From positions 2,157 through 44,948 of the forward strand of contig CALMVL010000281.1 in NCBI GenBank assembly GCA_937873265.1: 42,792 nt of DNA. The letters are read 5' to 3'. Origin of the DNA: an uncultured Granulicella sp. (GTDB taxonomy: Bacteria > Acidobacteriota > Terriglobia > Terriglobales > Acidobacteriaceae). Below, in pieces: positions 33,386 through 42,105 of this stretch. How positions within the stretch are numbered: the stretch's first letter is position 1; every line of letters begins with the position of its first letter. The notes under the pieces were generated by a model. It did not search any database. It had not been told where the DNA came from and saw nothing but the letters and a program-made list of their open reading frames with translations. A program made the translations under genes and the position numbers.

Positions 33386-34416
33386 GCCGCCGGCCGAGTT
33401 CGCTGTGGATCCGGAGCATAGCCGTGCTCCACAAACCATTCGATCGCCGACCGCAGCGCCTTGTACACCGGCAGGATCTTGAGCCCCAGCTCCCGTTCCG
33501 CCTTCGCCGAGCTGGCAAACATCATCTTGCGCCCCATGCGTACCGCTTCAACCGTAGCCCGCGGCTCGCGTCCCCGCAGCTTGCCGGTGATCGTCTCATC
33601 GATCAATGCAAACGCCATCGCCACCGCATGCGGCACCCGCATCGTCGGAGACGGAAGCCCTGTGATCGACGACATCCGGTCCAAAATCTGTTTCAGCGTC
33701 AGGTTCTCGCCGCCCAGGATGTAGCGCTCCCCTGGCGTCCCCCGATCCAGCGCGACCACATGCATCCGCGCCACCTCATCCACATCCACCAGATTCAGCC
33801 CCGTATCGACATACGCCGGAAATCTGCGGTTAAGAAAATCCACAACGATCCGACCCGTCGGCGTCGGCTTCACATCCCCCGCTCCGATCGGCGTCGTCGG
33901 ATTCAGAATCATCACCTGCTGCCCGGTCCGCGCCGCCGCCAGCGCCTCCTGCTCGCCCAGGTACTTCGACCTTTTGTAGTGGCCGATCATCTGCTCGAGC
34001 CCGACCGGCGATGTCTCGTCCACGATGGTGCCGTCCTCTAGAAATCCCATCGTTGCCACGCTCGAGGTGTATACCACCCGCGCCACCCCAACCTCTCGCG
34101 CGCACCGCAACAAGCTCCGCGTGGCGTCGACGTTTGTCGCATACATCACCGACGGATCCCGAACCCACAGTCGGTAATCCGCCGCCACATGCACCAGCGC
34201 GTCACACCCTGCTATCGCCGCGCGCAGAGCCTCCGGCCTTGCAAGATCGCCCTCAATCAGCTCCGCCCCGCGAAGATCGGCAATCTCCGAAAGATTGCTG
34301 CTCTTCCGTGTCAGCAGCCGAAGCTCCGCACCCTCCGCCGCATACGCGTGCGCGACATGGCTGCCCACAAAGCCCGTCGCTCCCGTGAGGAACACCTTCA
34401 CGCCGGGCACCCCCAC
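33382..34416 (-). CDS. hpnA: Hopanoid-associated NAD-dependent epimerase/dehydratase HpnA
   Basis: The 344-residue protein is an extended short-chain dehydrogenase. It has an N-terminal Rossmann loop ('KVFLTGATGFVGSHVAHAY'), 'GCDALVHVAADYRLW', the Y-x-x-x-K catalytic pair in 'GHYKRSKYLGEQEAL', and 'VMILNPTTPIGAGDVKPTP'. The segments 'GLNLVDVDEVARMHVVALD' and 'GERYILGGENLTLKQILD' are typical of the hopanoid-associated sugar epimerase group, whose exact reaction is not settled. The start is uncertain: three in-frame GTG codons (34416, 34410, 34401) precede the conserved strand. The 3' end overlaps hpnG by four bases. Confidence 0.93.
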   Translation of the reverse strand: MGVPGVKVFLTGATGFVGSHVAHAYAAEGAELRLLTRKSSNLSEIADLRGAELIEGDLARPEALRAAIAGCDALVHVAADYRLWVRDPSVMYATNVDATRSLLRCAREVGVARVVYTSSVATMGFLEDGTIVDETSPVGLEQMIGHYKRSKYLGEQEALAAARTGQQVMILNPTTPIGAGDVKPTPTGRIVVDFLNRRFPAYVDTGLNLVDVDEVARMHVVALDRGTPGERYILGGENLTLKQILDRMSSITGLPSPTMRVPHAVAMAFALIDETITGKLRGREPRATVEAVRMGRKMMFASSAKAERELGLKILPVYKALRSAIEWFVEHGYAPDPQRTRPAA

Positions 34417-34438
34417 TCCCCCCAGCTCACACCGTGGC

Positions 34439-34888
34439 TCAGTCCAGCTTCTCCGGAACGATCTGAATGTCTTTTTCGCCCGCCGCCTTCTTCTCCCAGT
34501 ACTTCTTCACCCACGCATCGAAGCTCTTGCCCGCGGCAGTATCCCGGCCCGTGAACGCGAGCGCGACAATCTCCCCGTAGGGAATGCTGCGCTTCGTACG
34601 ATCGCCGTTCGCCGGGATCACCCGCACCATCGAGTCCCCAAGCGTCGACCCGCTCTTCCGGTCGAACACATACCCCTGAACGACCTCGCCCGACCGCAGC
34701 GTCAGGCTCACGTCGCCCCGGTAATCAAACGCCCGCTCGAGCGCATCGCGTACCTCGGCCTCGGTCGCCATCTGCGGGATCGACCCCTCAAGCTGCTCCC
34801 GCTCGCGCCCGGCAATCACCTCCAGCTCGTCCGCGTTCGTTCGCCTCAGCTGCTCGATCTTCAGGTGCTCCTGTTCTGCCGTCGCCAT
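34439..34888 (-). CDS. Uncharacterised protein in the hopanoid operon
   Basis: I do not recognise a named family for this 149-residue cytoplasmic protein. It has a charged helical N-terminus (about 1-55, 'LKIEQLRRTNADELEVI'). A beta-rich middle (about 58-115) follows: 'YRGDVSLTLRSGEVVQGYVFD', given here only as residues 56-76, then 'DSMVRVIPANGDRTK' and 'IPYGEIVALAFTGRD'. The strand-turn-strand pattern with a conserved-looking 'GEVVQGYV' recalls small Sm-like or SH3-like barrels. The C-terminus is again charged ('DAWVKKYWEKKAAGE'). The start at 34888 lies two bases after the hpnH stop, and hpnA begins 22 bases downstream. Cotranscription with hopanoid genes is therefore near certain, though its function is unknown. 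Confidence 0.8.
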   Translation of the reverse strand: MATAEQEHLKIEQLRRTNADELEVIAGREREQLEGSIPQMATEAEVRDALERAFDYRGDVSLTLRSGEVVQGYVFDRKSGSTLGDSMVRVIPANGDRTKRSIPYGEIVALAFTGRDTAAGKSFDAWVKKYWEKKAAGEKDIQIVPEKLD

Positions 34889-34890
34889 GG

Positions 34891-36030
34891 TCAGTCTCCC
34901 GCAACCGATTCCATCTCGGCCGAACTCGTGGCCGGCTGCGCCGCGATCTGCACCAGCGGCGTCGCATGCGCGGGCCGCCACTCATTCAGCAGCTTCTCCG
35001 CATCCGCGTCCTTGTAGAGCGAGGGAAACATGTACCGCCGCGCCGTCACCATCAATCCCTTGAGCGAGCTGAAGTTGTAATCCACCGCCGAGGCCTCATG
35101 GCCGGAGTGCACCATGCAGTTCTGGCACCGCGGATTCCCACTCTTCGCGCCGTAGTTGCTCCACTCCGTCTCCTCCATCAGCTCCTCGAAGCTATCGGCA
35201 TACCCGTCCTGGAGCAGGTAGCACGGCTTCTGCCAGCCGAAGATGCTGAAGGTCGGCATGCCCCACGGCGTGCACTCAAAGTTCCGCTTGCCCATCAGGA
35301 ACTCGGCAAACAGCGGGTGCGTGTTGAACTCCCAGCTCTTTTTGCGATTCGACAGAATCGCCCGAAACAGCTTGCGCGACCGCGCCTTACCCAGAAAATG
35401 GTTCTGATCCGGAGCCTTGTCGTACGTGTACCCAGGCGACACCATCATGCTCTCCACCCCAGCCTCCATCAGCTGGTCGAAATGCCGCCGCACCGAGTTC
35501 GGATCCGCACCGTCAAACAGCGTCGTATTCGTGGTCACGCGAAAGCCCGCCGCCACCGCCGCCCGCACACCCTCCATCGCGACGTCGTACCCGCCCTCCC
35601 GGCAGACCGAAAAGTCGTGGTGCTCGCGTTCGCCATCCACATGCACAGAAAACGAGAGATACTTCGACGGCTGAAACAGGTGCAGCTTCTCTTTCAGCAG
35701 CAGCGCATTGGTGCACATGTACACGTACTTCTTGCGCGCGACAAGGCCCGCCACAATCTCTGGCATCTTCGGGTGCAGCAGCGGCTCGCCGCCGGGGATC
35801 GACACCATCGGTGTGCCACACTCCTCCACCGCCTTGAAGCACTCCTCCGGACTCAACTCCGCCTTCAGGATATGTGCCGGATACTGGATCTTGCCGCACC
35901 CCGCGCATGCCAGGTTGCAGCGAAACAGCGGCTCCAGCATCAGCACCAGCGGATACCGCTTGCGCCTCTTCAGCTTCTGCTTCAGTACGTAGGTCGCGAC
36001 CGTCCAGGCTTGGGAAACAGGTACTGCCAT
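34891..36030 (-). CDS. hpnH: Adenosyl-hopene transferase HpnH (radical SAM)
   Basis: The 379-residue radical SAM enzyme joins the 5'-deoxyadenosyl group of SAM to hopene, giving adenosylhopane, the first step of extended (C35) hopanoid synthesis. The [4Fe-4S] cluster motif CxxxCxxC is C38-N-L-A-C42-A-G-C45, directly followed by 'GKIQYPAHIL'. The SAM-contact 'SIPGGEPLLHPKM' and the family hallmarks 'FSVHVDGEREHHDFSVCREG' and 'SPGYTYDKAPDQNHFLG' are present, and 'CTPWGMPTFSIFGWQKPCYL' near the C-terminus is typical of HpnH. It sits 31 bases after shc and two bases before the uncharacterised gene, within the same operon. Confidence 0.96.
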   Translation of the reverse strand: MAVPVSQAWTVATYVLKQKLKRRKRYPLVLMLEPLFRCNLACAGCGKIQYPAHILKAELSPEECFKAVEECGTPMVSIPGGEPLLHPKMPEIVAGLVARKKYVYMCTNALLLKEKLHLFQPSKYLSFSVHVDGEREHHDFSVCREGGYDVAMEGVRAAVAAGFRVTTNTTLFDGADPNSVRRHFDQLMEAGVESMMVSPGYTYDKAPDQNHFLGKARSRKLFRAILSNRKKSWEFNTHPLFAEFLMGKRNFECTPWGMPTFSIFGWQKPCYLLQDGYADSFEELMEETEWSNYGAKSGNPRCQNCMVHSGHEASAVDYNFSSLKGLMVTARRYMFPSLYKDADAEKLLNEWRPAHATPLVQIAAQPATSSAEMESVAGD

Positions 36031-36061
36031 CCGAATCTTCTCCTCGTCATCCTTCGCTCGG

Positions 36062-38104
36062 CTAAGCCGCTTCCGCGGCCTCGCGTTCCATGGCGTTACG
36101 GTAGGTCGTCAACGCCAACAGCGGGAAGTACTGCTTATACAGGTGATACCCCAGGTAAAAGACGCGCGGGAACCCCGTTCCGGTGTAATAACTTTCCCCG
36201 TTCCGCCCCGGCATCCGCTCATCCCAGCTGCCATCCTCGTGCTGCCGCTCCGCCAGCCAGCGAATCCCCTTCGCGACCGAATCCGACCTCGTATCGCCCG
36301 CCGCCAGCAAACCCAGCACCGCCCACGCGGTCTGCGAGGGCGTGCTCGGCCCAACGCCGCGCTGCGACGGATCGTCATAGGTCCCGCAGGTCTCGCCCCA
36401 CCCGCCGTCCGCGTTCTGCACCATCCGGATCCACTCCGCCGCCTGCTGCACCGCCGGCTCATGGTTCCAGAAGCCCATCGCCTCGAGCCCCCGCAGCACC
36501 AGAAACGTCCCGTAAAGGTAGTTCACGCCCCACCGGCCAAACCAGCTGCCGTCCGGCTCCTGCTCCTTCAGCACAAACTGCACCGCCCGTTCAATCCGCG
36601 GATCCCGCCGCGTGTACCCGTAGCTCGCCAGCATCTCCAGAATCCGTCCCGTAATGTCGGCCGTCGGCGGGTCGAGCATCGCATTGTGATCGGCGAACGG
36701 GATGTACTGAAAGATCATCTTGGTGTTGTCGCGGTCAAACGACGCCCACCCGCCCTCCTTGCACTGCATCGAAAACACCCACTGGATCGCCCGCTCCGCG
36801 GCCTCGCTCTGCTGCCGCTCCCGCGGATGGTCGACCGCCTTCAACGCCAGCAGCACCTCGCCCGTGTCATCGACGTCCGGATAGTGCTGGTTGTTGAAAA
36901 AAAACGCCCATCCACCCGGCTCCACATTGCGCACCTTCTCCGCCCAGTCCCCCTTGATCCGCACCTCCTTTGAGAGCAGCCAGTCCACCGCCTTGATCAT
37001 GCGCGGATCGGTCCGGGAAACGCCTGCCTCCCCCAGAGCCGAAAGCGCCTGCGCCGTGTCCCAAACCGGAGAAAAGCAGGGCTGCATCCGAAACGTCGGC
37101 GTCGGGTACTCCGGCGAGCCTTCCGGGCAGTCGATACCCAGCTTCTCCAGCTCATCCATCGCGCGAATCATCTGCGGGTCATCGGTCGAATACCCCAGGC
37201 AGCGAAGCGCGACAATCGCATTCAACATCGCCGGATAGATCGCGCCCAACCCGTCGGACATCTCGAACCGTTTCAGCATCCACGCCTCAGCCTTGCGGAT
37301 CGCCTTGGCCCGCAGCGGCCGTATGTGCACCCGTTCCGCCAGATGCGCCAGCCGATCCCAGAACAGAAAGAAATTACGCCAGCTGATCAGCTTCCGGGTG
37401 TCCCAGCGTAGATGGAGGTCCGCGTTCTCGCGGCCGCCCACGAACAGCTCGTCAATGCCCTCTTCCGCACCGAGCTTCTTAAACGGCTTCTTCGCATAAA
37501 TGATCGACAACGGAACCACAATCGCGCGCGACCACGAGGAGATCTCGTAGATGTTGAAATAAAACCAGTTCGGAAACAGGATCATCTCCGGCGGAACCGC
37601 CGGAACCGCGTCATAGTCGTACTGCCCGAACGCGCACAGATAGATCTTGGTGAACGTATTGCACTCCACCACGCCGCCCTGCGACAAAACACTCTCGCGC
37701 GCGCGCGCCAGCACCGGATGGTCCGCGCTCCAGCCCATCAGCTTCAGCGCGAGATACGCCTTCACTCCGTAGTTCACGTTCGACGGCCCGCCCGGGTACA
37801 GGCTCCATCCGCCGTCCGCGTTCTGATGACGCAGAATCTCGTTCACCGCCCGCTGCATCCTGCCCGGGTCGCCTGTGCCCAGCAGCGTATGCATAAACAC
37901 ATAATCCGCCTCGAGCATCACATCGGCTTCGAGCTCGCCGCACCAGAAGCCCTCGGGATCCTGCTCCCCCAGCAGCCAGTCCCGCGACCTCCGAATGCTG
38001 TCCAGCACCCGATCGAGCGCCATGTCCATCCGGCCAAACCGGGGTTGGTGGCCCGCTCCTGCCGCCCCTCGAGCTGTGTGCGAATTGTTTTCAGGCGAAG
38101 TCAT
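36062..38104 (-). CDS. shc: Squalene-hopene cyclase
   Basis: The enzyme cyclises squalene to hopene/hopanol at the membrane surface. From the ATG at 38104 (MTSPENN, GGAGG 12 bases upstream) it has 680 residues; an ATG at 38137, directly after the ispH stop, would add 11. The catalytic acid motif DxDD is 'YPDVDDTGEVLLALK' (D410, D412, D413 in this numbering). Several QW repeats are visible, for example 'QNADGGWSLYPGGPSN', 'CKEGGWASFDRDNT', 'QEPDGSWFGRWGVNYLYGTF' and 'QNADGGWGETCGTYDD'. 'GTGFPRVFYLGYHLYKQYFP' is the standard C-terminus. It lies between ispH and hpnH, consistent with one operon making isoprenoid precursors and extended hopanoids. Confidence 0.97.
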   Translation of the reverse strand: MTSPENNSHTARGAAGAGHQPRFGRMDMALDRVLDSIRRSRDWLLGEQDPEGFWCGELEADVMLEADYVFMHTLLGTGDPGRMQRAVNEILRHQNADGGWSLYPGGPSNVNYGVKAYLALKLMGWSADHPVLARARESVLSQGGVVECNTFTKIYLCAFGQYDYDAVPAVPPEMILFPNWFYFNIYEISSWSRAIVVPLSIIYAKKPFKKLGAEEGIDELFVGGRENADLHLRWDTRKLISWRNFFLFWDRLAHLAERVHIRPLRAKAIRKAEAWMLKRFEMSDGLGAIYPAMLNAIVALRCLGYSTDDPQMIRAMDELEKLGIDCPEGSPEYPTPTFRMQPCFSPVWDTAQALSALGEAGVSRTDPRMIKAVDWLLSKEVRIKGDWAEKVRNVEPGGWAFFFNNQHYPDVDDTGEVLLALKAVDHPRERQQSEAAERAIQWVFSMQCKEGGWASFDRDNTKMIFQYIPFADHNAMLDPPTADITGRILEMLASYGYTRRDPRIERAVQFVLKEQEPDGSWFGRWGVNYLYGTFLVLRGLEAMGFWNHEPAVQQAAEWIRMVQNADGGWGETCGTYDDPSQRGVGPSTPSQTAWAVLGLLAAGDTRSDSVAKGIRWLAERQHEDGSWDERMPGRNGESYYTGTGFPRVFYLGYHLYKQYFPLLALTTYRNAMEREAAEAA

Positions 38105-38137
38105 CAATGAGGTAAGCCTCCGGCGAGCTACTTCCAT

Positions 38138-39148
38138 CTACGAACGTGCCGAGCTGATTGCCTGTACGATCTCCGGCGGAAGGCCAAACCGAACGTTCTC
38201 CGGCATCACCTCCACCTCCTCCGCGCTCCCGTACCCGCGCTCGGTCAGGTACTGCACCACCTCCTGCACCAGCACCTCCGGCGCGGACGCGCCCGCCGTC
38301 ACCGCAACCCGGTTCACACCCTCCAGCCACGCCCCCTGAATGTCATCCGCCTTGTCGATCAGGTACCCCTCCGTCCCCAGATTCTTGGACACCTCCACCA
38401 GCCGATTCGAGTTGGAGCTGTTCTTCGATCCAACCACCAGCACCAGGTCCGCCCCATGCGCCACGTTCTTCACCGCCGTCTGTCGGTTCTCGGTGGCATA
38501 GCAGATGTCCTGCGCGTGCGGCCCGGCGATGTTGGGAAACTTCCGCTTCAGCGCCTCAATCATGGTCCCCGCCTCATCGAGCGACAGCGTCGTCTGTGTC
38601 AGGTACGCCACCTTGTCCGGATCCGGCACCACCAGCGCCTCCACCTCCTCCACCGTCGACACCACCTGGGTCACATCCGGCGCCTCGCCCTGCGTCCCCT
38701 CCACCTCTTCGTGATCCCGATGCCCCACCAGCACCAGCGAATAGCCCTGCTTGGCGAACTTGATCGCCTCCACATGCACCTTCGTTACCAGCGGGCACGT
38801 TGCATCGATCACCTTCAGCCCACGCTCGCGAGCTCCCTGCCGAACGGCGGGCGACACGCCGTGCGCCGAATAGATCACCCGCGCACCCTCCGGAACCTCG
38901 TCCAGCTCATTGACGAAGATCGCGCCTTTTTTTGCCAGATCGTCCACCACGTAGCTGTTGTGAACGATCTCCTTGCGCACATAGATCGGAGCCCCAAAGG
39001 TATCCAGCGCAATCTGCACAATATCGATCGCGCGAACCACACCCGCGCAGAATCCACGCGGCTTGAGCAGAAGGATTCTCTTGGTGGAAGGTCCATTCAA
39101 AACGGGGCTGTCCGACACAACCGACGGTTGGTCAAGCGTGGAGGTCAT
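38138..39148 (-). CDS. ispH: 4-Hydroxy-3-methylbut-2-enyl diphosphate reductase
   Basis: IspH makes IPP and DMAPP in the last step of the MEP pathway. The 336-residue protein carries the three [4Fe-4S] cysteines at C34 ('LKPRGFCAGVVRAID'), in 'VIDATCPLVTKVH' and in 'QDICYATENRQTAV'. Other conserved pieces are 'HNSYVVDDLAKKGAIFV', 'YSAHGVSPAVR', 'GHRDHEEVEGTQGEA' and 'GSKNSSNSNRLVEV'. The frame continues to 39385, but the ATG at 39148 (MTSTLDQPS) fits the family and has a GAGG just upstream. It is the first gene of the hopanoid operon and abuts shc, placing precursor supply under the same control as cyclisation. Confidence 0.97.
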   Translation of the reverse strand: MTSTLDQPSVVSDSPVLNGPSTKRILLLKPRGFCAGVVRAIDIVQIALDTFGAPIYVRKEIVHNSYVVDDLAKKGAIFVNELDEVPEGARVIYSAHGVSPAVRQGARERGLKVIDATCPLVTKVHVEAIKFAKQGYSLVLVGHRDHEEVEGTQGEAPDVTQVVSTVEEVEALVVPDPDKVAYLTQTTLSLDEAGTMIEALKRKFPNIAGPHAQDICYATENRQTAVKNVAHGADLVLVVGSKNSSNSNRLVEVSKNLGTEGYLIDKADDIQGAWLEGVNRVAVTAGASAPEVLVQEVVQYLTERGYGSAEEVEVMPENVRFGLPPEIVQAISSARS

Positions 39149-39267
39149 CACCCTCAAAGTATATCGCGTTCCCGGCAGGAAAGGGGGGATGGGGAACGGG
39201 GAGACCGGCGAACCAAACGCGGTTCTCTGCTGCCCCCAACCCCATGCGTTTCCAGCAGATCGCCGTT

Positions 39268-39420
39268 TTACACGGCGTGCCCGGCACATCCCGTATGCGG
39301 GCAGTCGCATGCCAGCGTCGTCACGCCCACCGCATCCTCGCACGCCTGCGAGCAGTACTTCTTCCCGCTTACCTGGCACGAACACAGCTCATGCGCGCAC
39401 TTCTTTGTTTCCTCCGCCAT
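39268..39420 (-). CDS. Metallothionein-like cysteine-rich peptide
   Basis: The 50-residue peptide from the ATG at 39420 (AGGAG eight bases upstream) contains eight cysteines (C8, C13, C15, C23, C27, C38, C40, C45) and three histidines. The order 'KCAHELCSCQ', 'KKYCSQACEDA' and 'CDCPHTGCAGH' matches the bacterial metallothionein (SmtA/BmtA-like) pattern of C-x4-C-x-C, a Y-C-x3-C zinc-finger-like centre and a C-x-C...C-x2-H ending. Such peptides bind Zn, Cd or Cu in the cytoplasm. It lies 79 bases after recN and 119 bases before ispH on the same strand. No SmtB-like repressor gene is adjacent. Confidence 0.85.
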   Translation of the reverse strand: MAEETKKCAHELCSCQVSGKKYCSQACEDAVGVTTLACDCPHTGCAGHAV

Positions 39421-39499
39421 GGCGTCTCTCCTTTGCCCATCTCCAACAACCACCCATGGGATGCCGAATCGCCTCCGCGTGCGGTGCCCTCAACATGAT

Positions 39500-41185
39500 C
39501 TACCGGCTATGTTCGAGCAGATGCTCGGCATGTCGCAAGCTGGTCTCGGTCAGCTCCGCCCCGCTCAGCATCCGCGCGATCTCCCGCGTTCGGTCGGCCG
39601 TCTCCATCTGCCGCACCTCCGTCTGCGTCCGCCCCCCACGCTCCCTTTTTTCAATCAGAAAGTGCTGATCCCCAAACGCCGCGATCTGCGGAAGGTGCGT
39701 GATGCACAGTACCTGCTGCGTCCGCGAAAGCGCCTTCAGCTTCCGCCCCACCGCCTCCGCCGCCCGTCCCCCAATCCCGATATCGATCTCATCGAAGACC
39801 AGCGTTCGCTGCACCGCCGCGGTCCGCCGCTTCTCCCGCGCCGTTGCCTGTTCCTCCACCGTCACCTTCAGCGCCAGCATCACGCGCGACATCTCGCCTC
39901 CCGACGCAACCTCCTCGAGCGGCTTCAACGGCTCGCCCGCGTTTGTCGCAATCCGGTACCCCACCGTGTCCCAGCCATGGATTGCCCAGGCCGCTTCGTC
40001 CGGCGTCACCTCCACCCGAAACTGCGCCTTCATCGCCAAATCATTCATCTGCGCCTCAGCCGCTCTCGCCAGCCGCGCAGCCGCGCTCACCCGTGCCGCG
40101 GAAACCGCCGTCGCCTCCGCCCGGTACGCCTTCGCCGCCCCCTCGAGCCTGGCCTGGAGGTCCGCGATCAGCGCATCTCGATCCTCCACCTCCGCCAGCC
40201 GCTCGGCCGCCGCTGCACCGAACCCCAGCACATCCTTCAACGTAGGCCCATACTTCCGCTTCAACCGGTCCAGCTCCGCCAGGCGATCCTCGATCTCCGA
40301 CAGCCGCTCCGGCGACGCGTCCATCCCGTCCGCAAAGTCGCGCACCGTCGCACTCACGTCCTCCACCGCCGCCTTCGCGCTCGCCAGCTGCTGCCGCGCC
40401 TCCTCGAAGCGCGGGTGGTACCGCGCCAGCTCCTCGACCTGCTTCAGCGCGGCGCCCAGCATCGCCTCCGCCGCATGCTCCGACTCATACAGCAGGTCAT
40501 GCGCCTGCATCGCCGCGCGATACAGCTTCTCCGCATTGCTCAGCACGCGCTTCTCCGCTTCGAGCTGCGCATCCTCCTCGTCGGAGGCAACCGCAGCCTC
40601 GGTAATCTCCTGCGTCTGGAACCTCCACAGATCCGCCATCCGCAGCCTGTCCGCCTCCGATCCCCTCAGCTCTTCCAGCCGGTCCGCCGTCGCCCGCCAC
40701 TCTCGATACCGCTCCGCCAACGCCCCCGTCGACACCCCGGCAAACCGGTCCAGCAGCATCCTCTGCTGGGCCTGGTCAAACGCCCCCAGCGTCTCGCCCT
40801 GCGAGTGCACCAGCGCCAGCTCCGGAGCCACCTGCCGCAACACCGAGACCGTCGCCGGCTGGTTGTTGATAAATACCCGGCCCTTTCCCGCCGACGTGAT
40901 CTCTCGCCGCAGCAGAATCTCTTCACCCTCCGCGTCGATCCCGTTCTCGTCCAGCATCGCCAGCGCCCGCTTGGTTGCCTCAAACGAACACGCCAGCACC
41001 GCCTTCTCCGCCCCATGCCGCACCACCTCGGACGAAGCCTTCCCTCCCAGCAGCAGCACCAGCGCGTCAATCAGAATCGACTTTCCCGCGCCCGTCTCGC
41101 CGGTCAGCAGATTCAGCCCCGGTCCGAAGTGAGCCGCCGCGCGATCGATCACCGCATAATTTTCCGCGCGCAGCTCCAGCAGCAT
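39500..41185 (-). CDS. recN: DNA repair protein RecN
   Basis: The 561-residue SMC-like ATPase acts in recombinational repair of double-strand breaks. Walker A is 'LLTGETGAGKSILIDAL' (about 27-43) near the N-terminus. A long coiled-coil section (about 150-370) is followed by the signature 'EVASGGEMSRVMLALKV' and Walker B 'TLVFDEIDIGIGG'. The later 'VLCITHLPQIAAFGDQHF' is the H-loop region. I place the start at the ATG at 41185 (MLLELRAENYAV), which has GAGG eight bases upstream, rather than at 41227. The gene is divergent from exbB across 117 bases and upstream of the metallothionein-like gene. Confidence 0.96.
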   Translation of the reverse strand: MLLELRAENYAVIDRAAAHFGPGLNLLTGETGAGKSILIDALVLLLGGKASSEVVRHGAEKAVLACSFEATKRALAMLDENGIDAEGEEILLRREITSAGKGRVFINNQPATVSVLRQVAPELALVHSQGETLGAFDQAQQRMLLDRFAGVSTGALAERYREWRATADRLEELRGSEADRLRMADLWRFQTQEITEAAVASDEEDAQLEAEKRVLSNAEKLYRAAMQAHDLLYESEHAAEAMLGAALKQVEELARYHPRFEEARQQLASAKAAVEDVSATVRDFADGMDASPERLSEIEDRLAELDRLKRKYGPTLKDVLGFGAAAAERLAEVEDRDALIADLQARLEGAAKAYRAEATAVSAARVSAAARLARAAEAQMNDLAMKAQFRVEVTPDEAAWAIHGWDTVGYRIATNAGEPLKPLEEVASGGEMSRVMLALKVTVEEQATAREKRRTAAVQRTLVFDEIDIGIGGRAAEAVGRKLKALSRTQQVLCITHLPQIAAFGDQHFLIEKRERGGRTQTEVRQMETADRTREIARMLSGAELTETSLRHAEHLLEHSR

Positions 41186-41302
41186 CCCCGGCACCTCTCC
41201 ACAACACGCCGAGCATAACAAACACACATCCCCCCGCAGCCGGGTTGCCGGAGGAAGACACCCGTCCTCCCGGGTACACTAGGCCTGAGAACGTACTCCC
41301 TT

Positions 41303-42100
41303 ATGCCCTTCCTTTCCCTGCTTACATTTCTGCTCCAGGACGAGTCCGCTCCGGCCCAGGCCGCAACTCCGATCGCGCAAAACTCAAGCGCCCTCGGCGA
41401 GATGATCCACAACAGCGGTCCCGTCGCCTTCGCCACCCTCGTCCTCCTGCTCGCCGCCAGCATCTTCTCCTGGACCATCATCCTCTCCAAATGGTCCTAC
41501 TTCCGCCGCGCCCGCACCCAGGGCATCCGCTTCGTTCGCGCCTTCCGTAAATCCAGCCGCCTCTCCGAAGTCGCCGCGGTCGCCGACCAGTTCAAACCCA
41601 GCCCGCTCGTCGCCGTCTTCACCGAAATCAACGACGAGTACCACCGCCAGAACGCCGGCCGCGGCCTCCCCCGCAACCCGCAAGCCCTCGAGCGAGCCGC
41701 CCAGACCGCCTCGAGCGAAGCCCTCACCGCCCTTGAGCAGCGCATGACCTGGCTCGCCACCATCGCCGCCGTCGCCCCCTTCATCGGCCTCTTCGGCACC
41801 GTCTGGGGCATCATCGACGCCTTCCACGGCCTCGGCGCCGCCGGTGCCGCCACCCTGCGTGCCGTCGCCCCCGGCATCTCCGAAGCCCTCATCACCACCG
41901 CCGCCGGCCTCGTCGTCGCCATCCCCGCGGTCATCGGCTACAACCAGCTCACCGCCCAGCTCCGCGACTTCGGCGGTCGCATGGACGACTTCGGCCGCGA
42001 GCTCCTCAACGCCATCGAAAACGCCGCCATGCTCACCCCGCCCGCTGCCGCGCCCCCGGCAACTCCTGTGCCGGAAGATCCCCGTCGAAGGAGCTATTGA
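41303..42100 (+). CDS. exbB: MotA/TolQ/ExbB-type proton channel protein
   Basis: The 265-residue inner-membrane protein has the expected three transmembrane segments: about 38-60 ('GPVAFATLVLLLAASIFSW'), about 148-170 ('TWLATIAAVAPFIGLFGTV') and about 190-212 ('GISEALITTAAGLVVAIPA'). 'APFIGLFGTVWGIIDAF' is the family signature at the pore. Between the first two is a long cytoplasmic loop. The C-terminus is Pro/Ala-rich. ExbB with ExbD forms the proton-motive-force motor that energises TonB. It is followed at once by exbD (the TTG codon of the downstream frame overlaps its stop) and a TonB-like gene, so this is an exb-ton operon rather than tol-pal. Confidence 0.93.
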   Translation: MPFLSLLTFLLQDESAPAQAATPIAQNSSALGEMIHNSGPVAFATLVLLLAASIFSWTIILSKWSYFRRARTQGIRFVRAFRKSSRLSEVAAVADQFKPSPLVAVFTEINDEYHRQNAGRGLPRNPQALERAAQTASSEALTALEQRMTWLATIAAVAPFIGLFGTVWGIIDAFHGLGAAGAATLRAVAPGISEALITTAAGLVVAIPAVIGYNQLTAQLRDFGGRMDDFGRELLNAIENAAMLTPPAAAPPATPVPEDPRRRSY

Positions 42101-42105
42101 CCCCG

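Noticed and set aside
39149-39190. TATACT as a -10 box for ispH on the minus strand (39163-39158)
   Set aside because: No -35-like hexamer is found at 16-18 bases and transcription would begin almost at the start codon.
38456-41218. A 920-codon open frame on the plus strand
   Set aside because: It is antisense to ispH, the metallothionein-like gene and recN; its translation is dominated by Arg, His, Pro and Leu, as expected for the shadow of GC-rich genes.
41220-41302. Hairpin ACCCG-TCCTCC-CGGGT between recN and exbB as a regulatory element
   Set aside because: Only a 5-bp stem in GC-rich sequence; easily chance.
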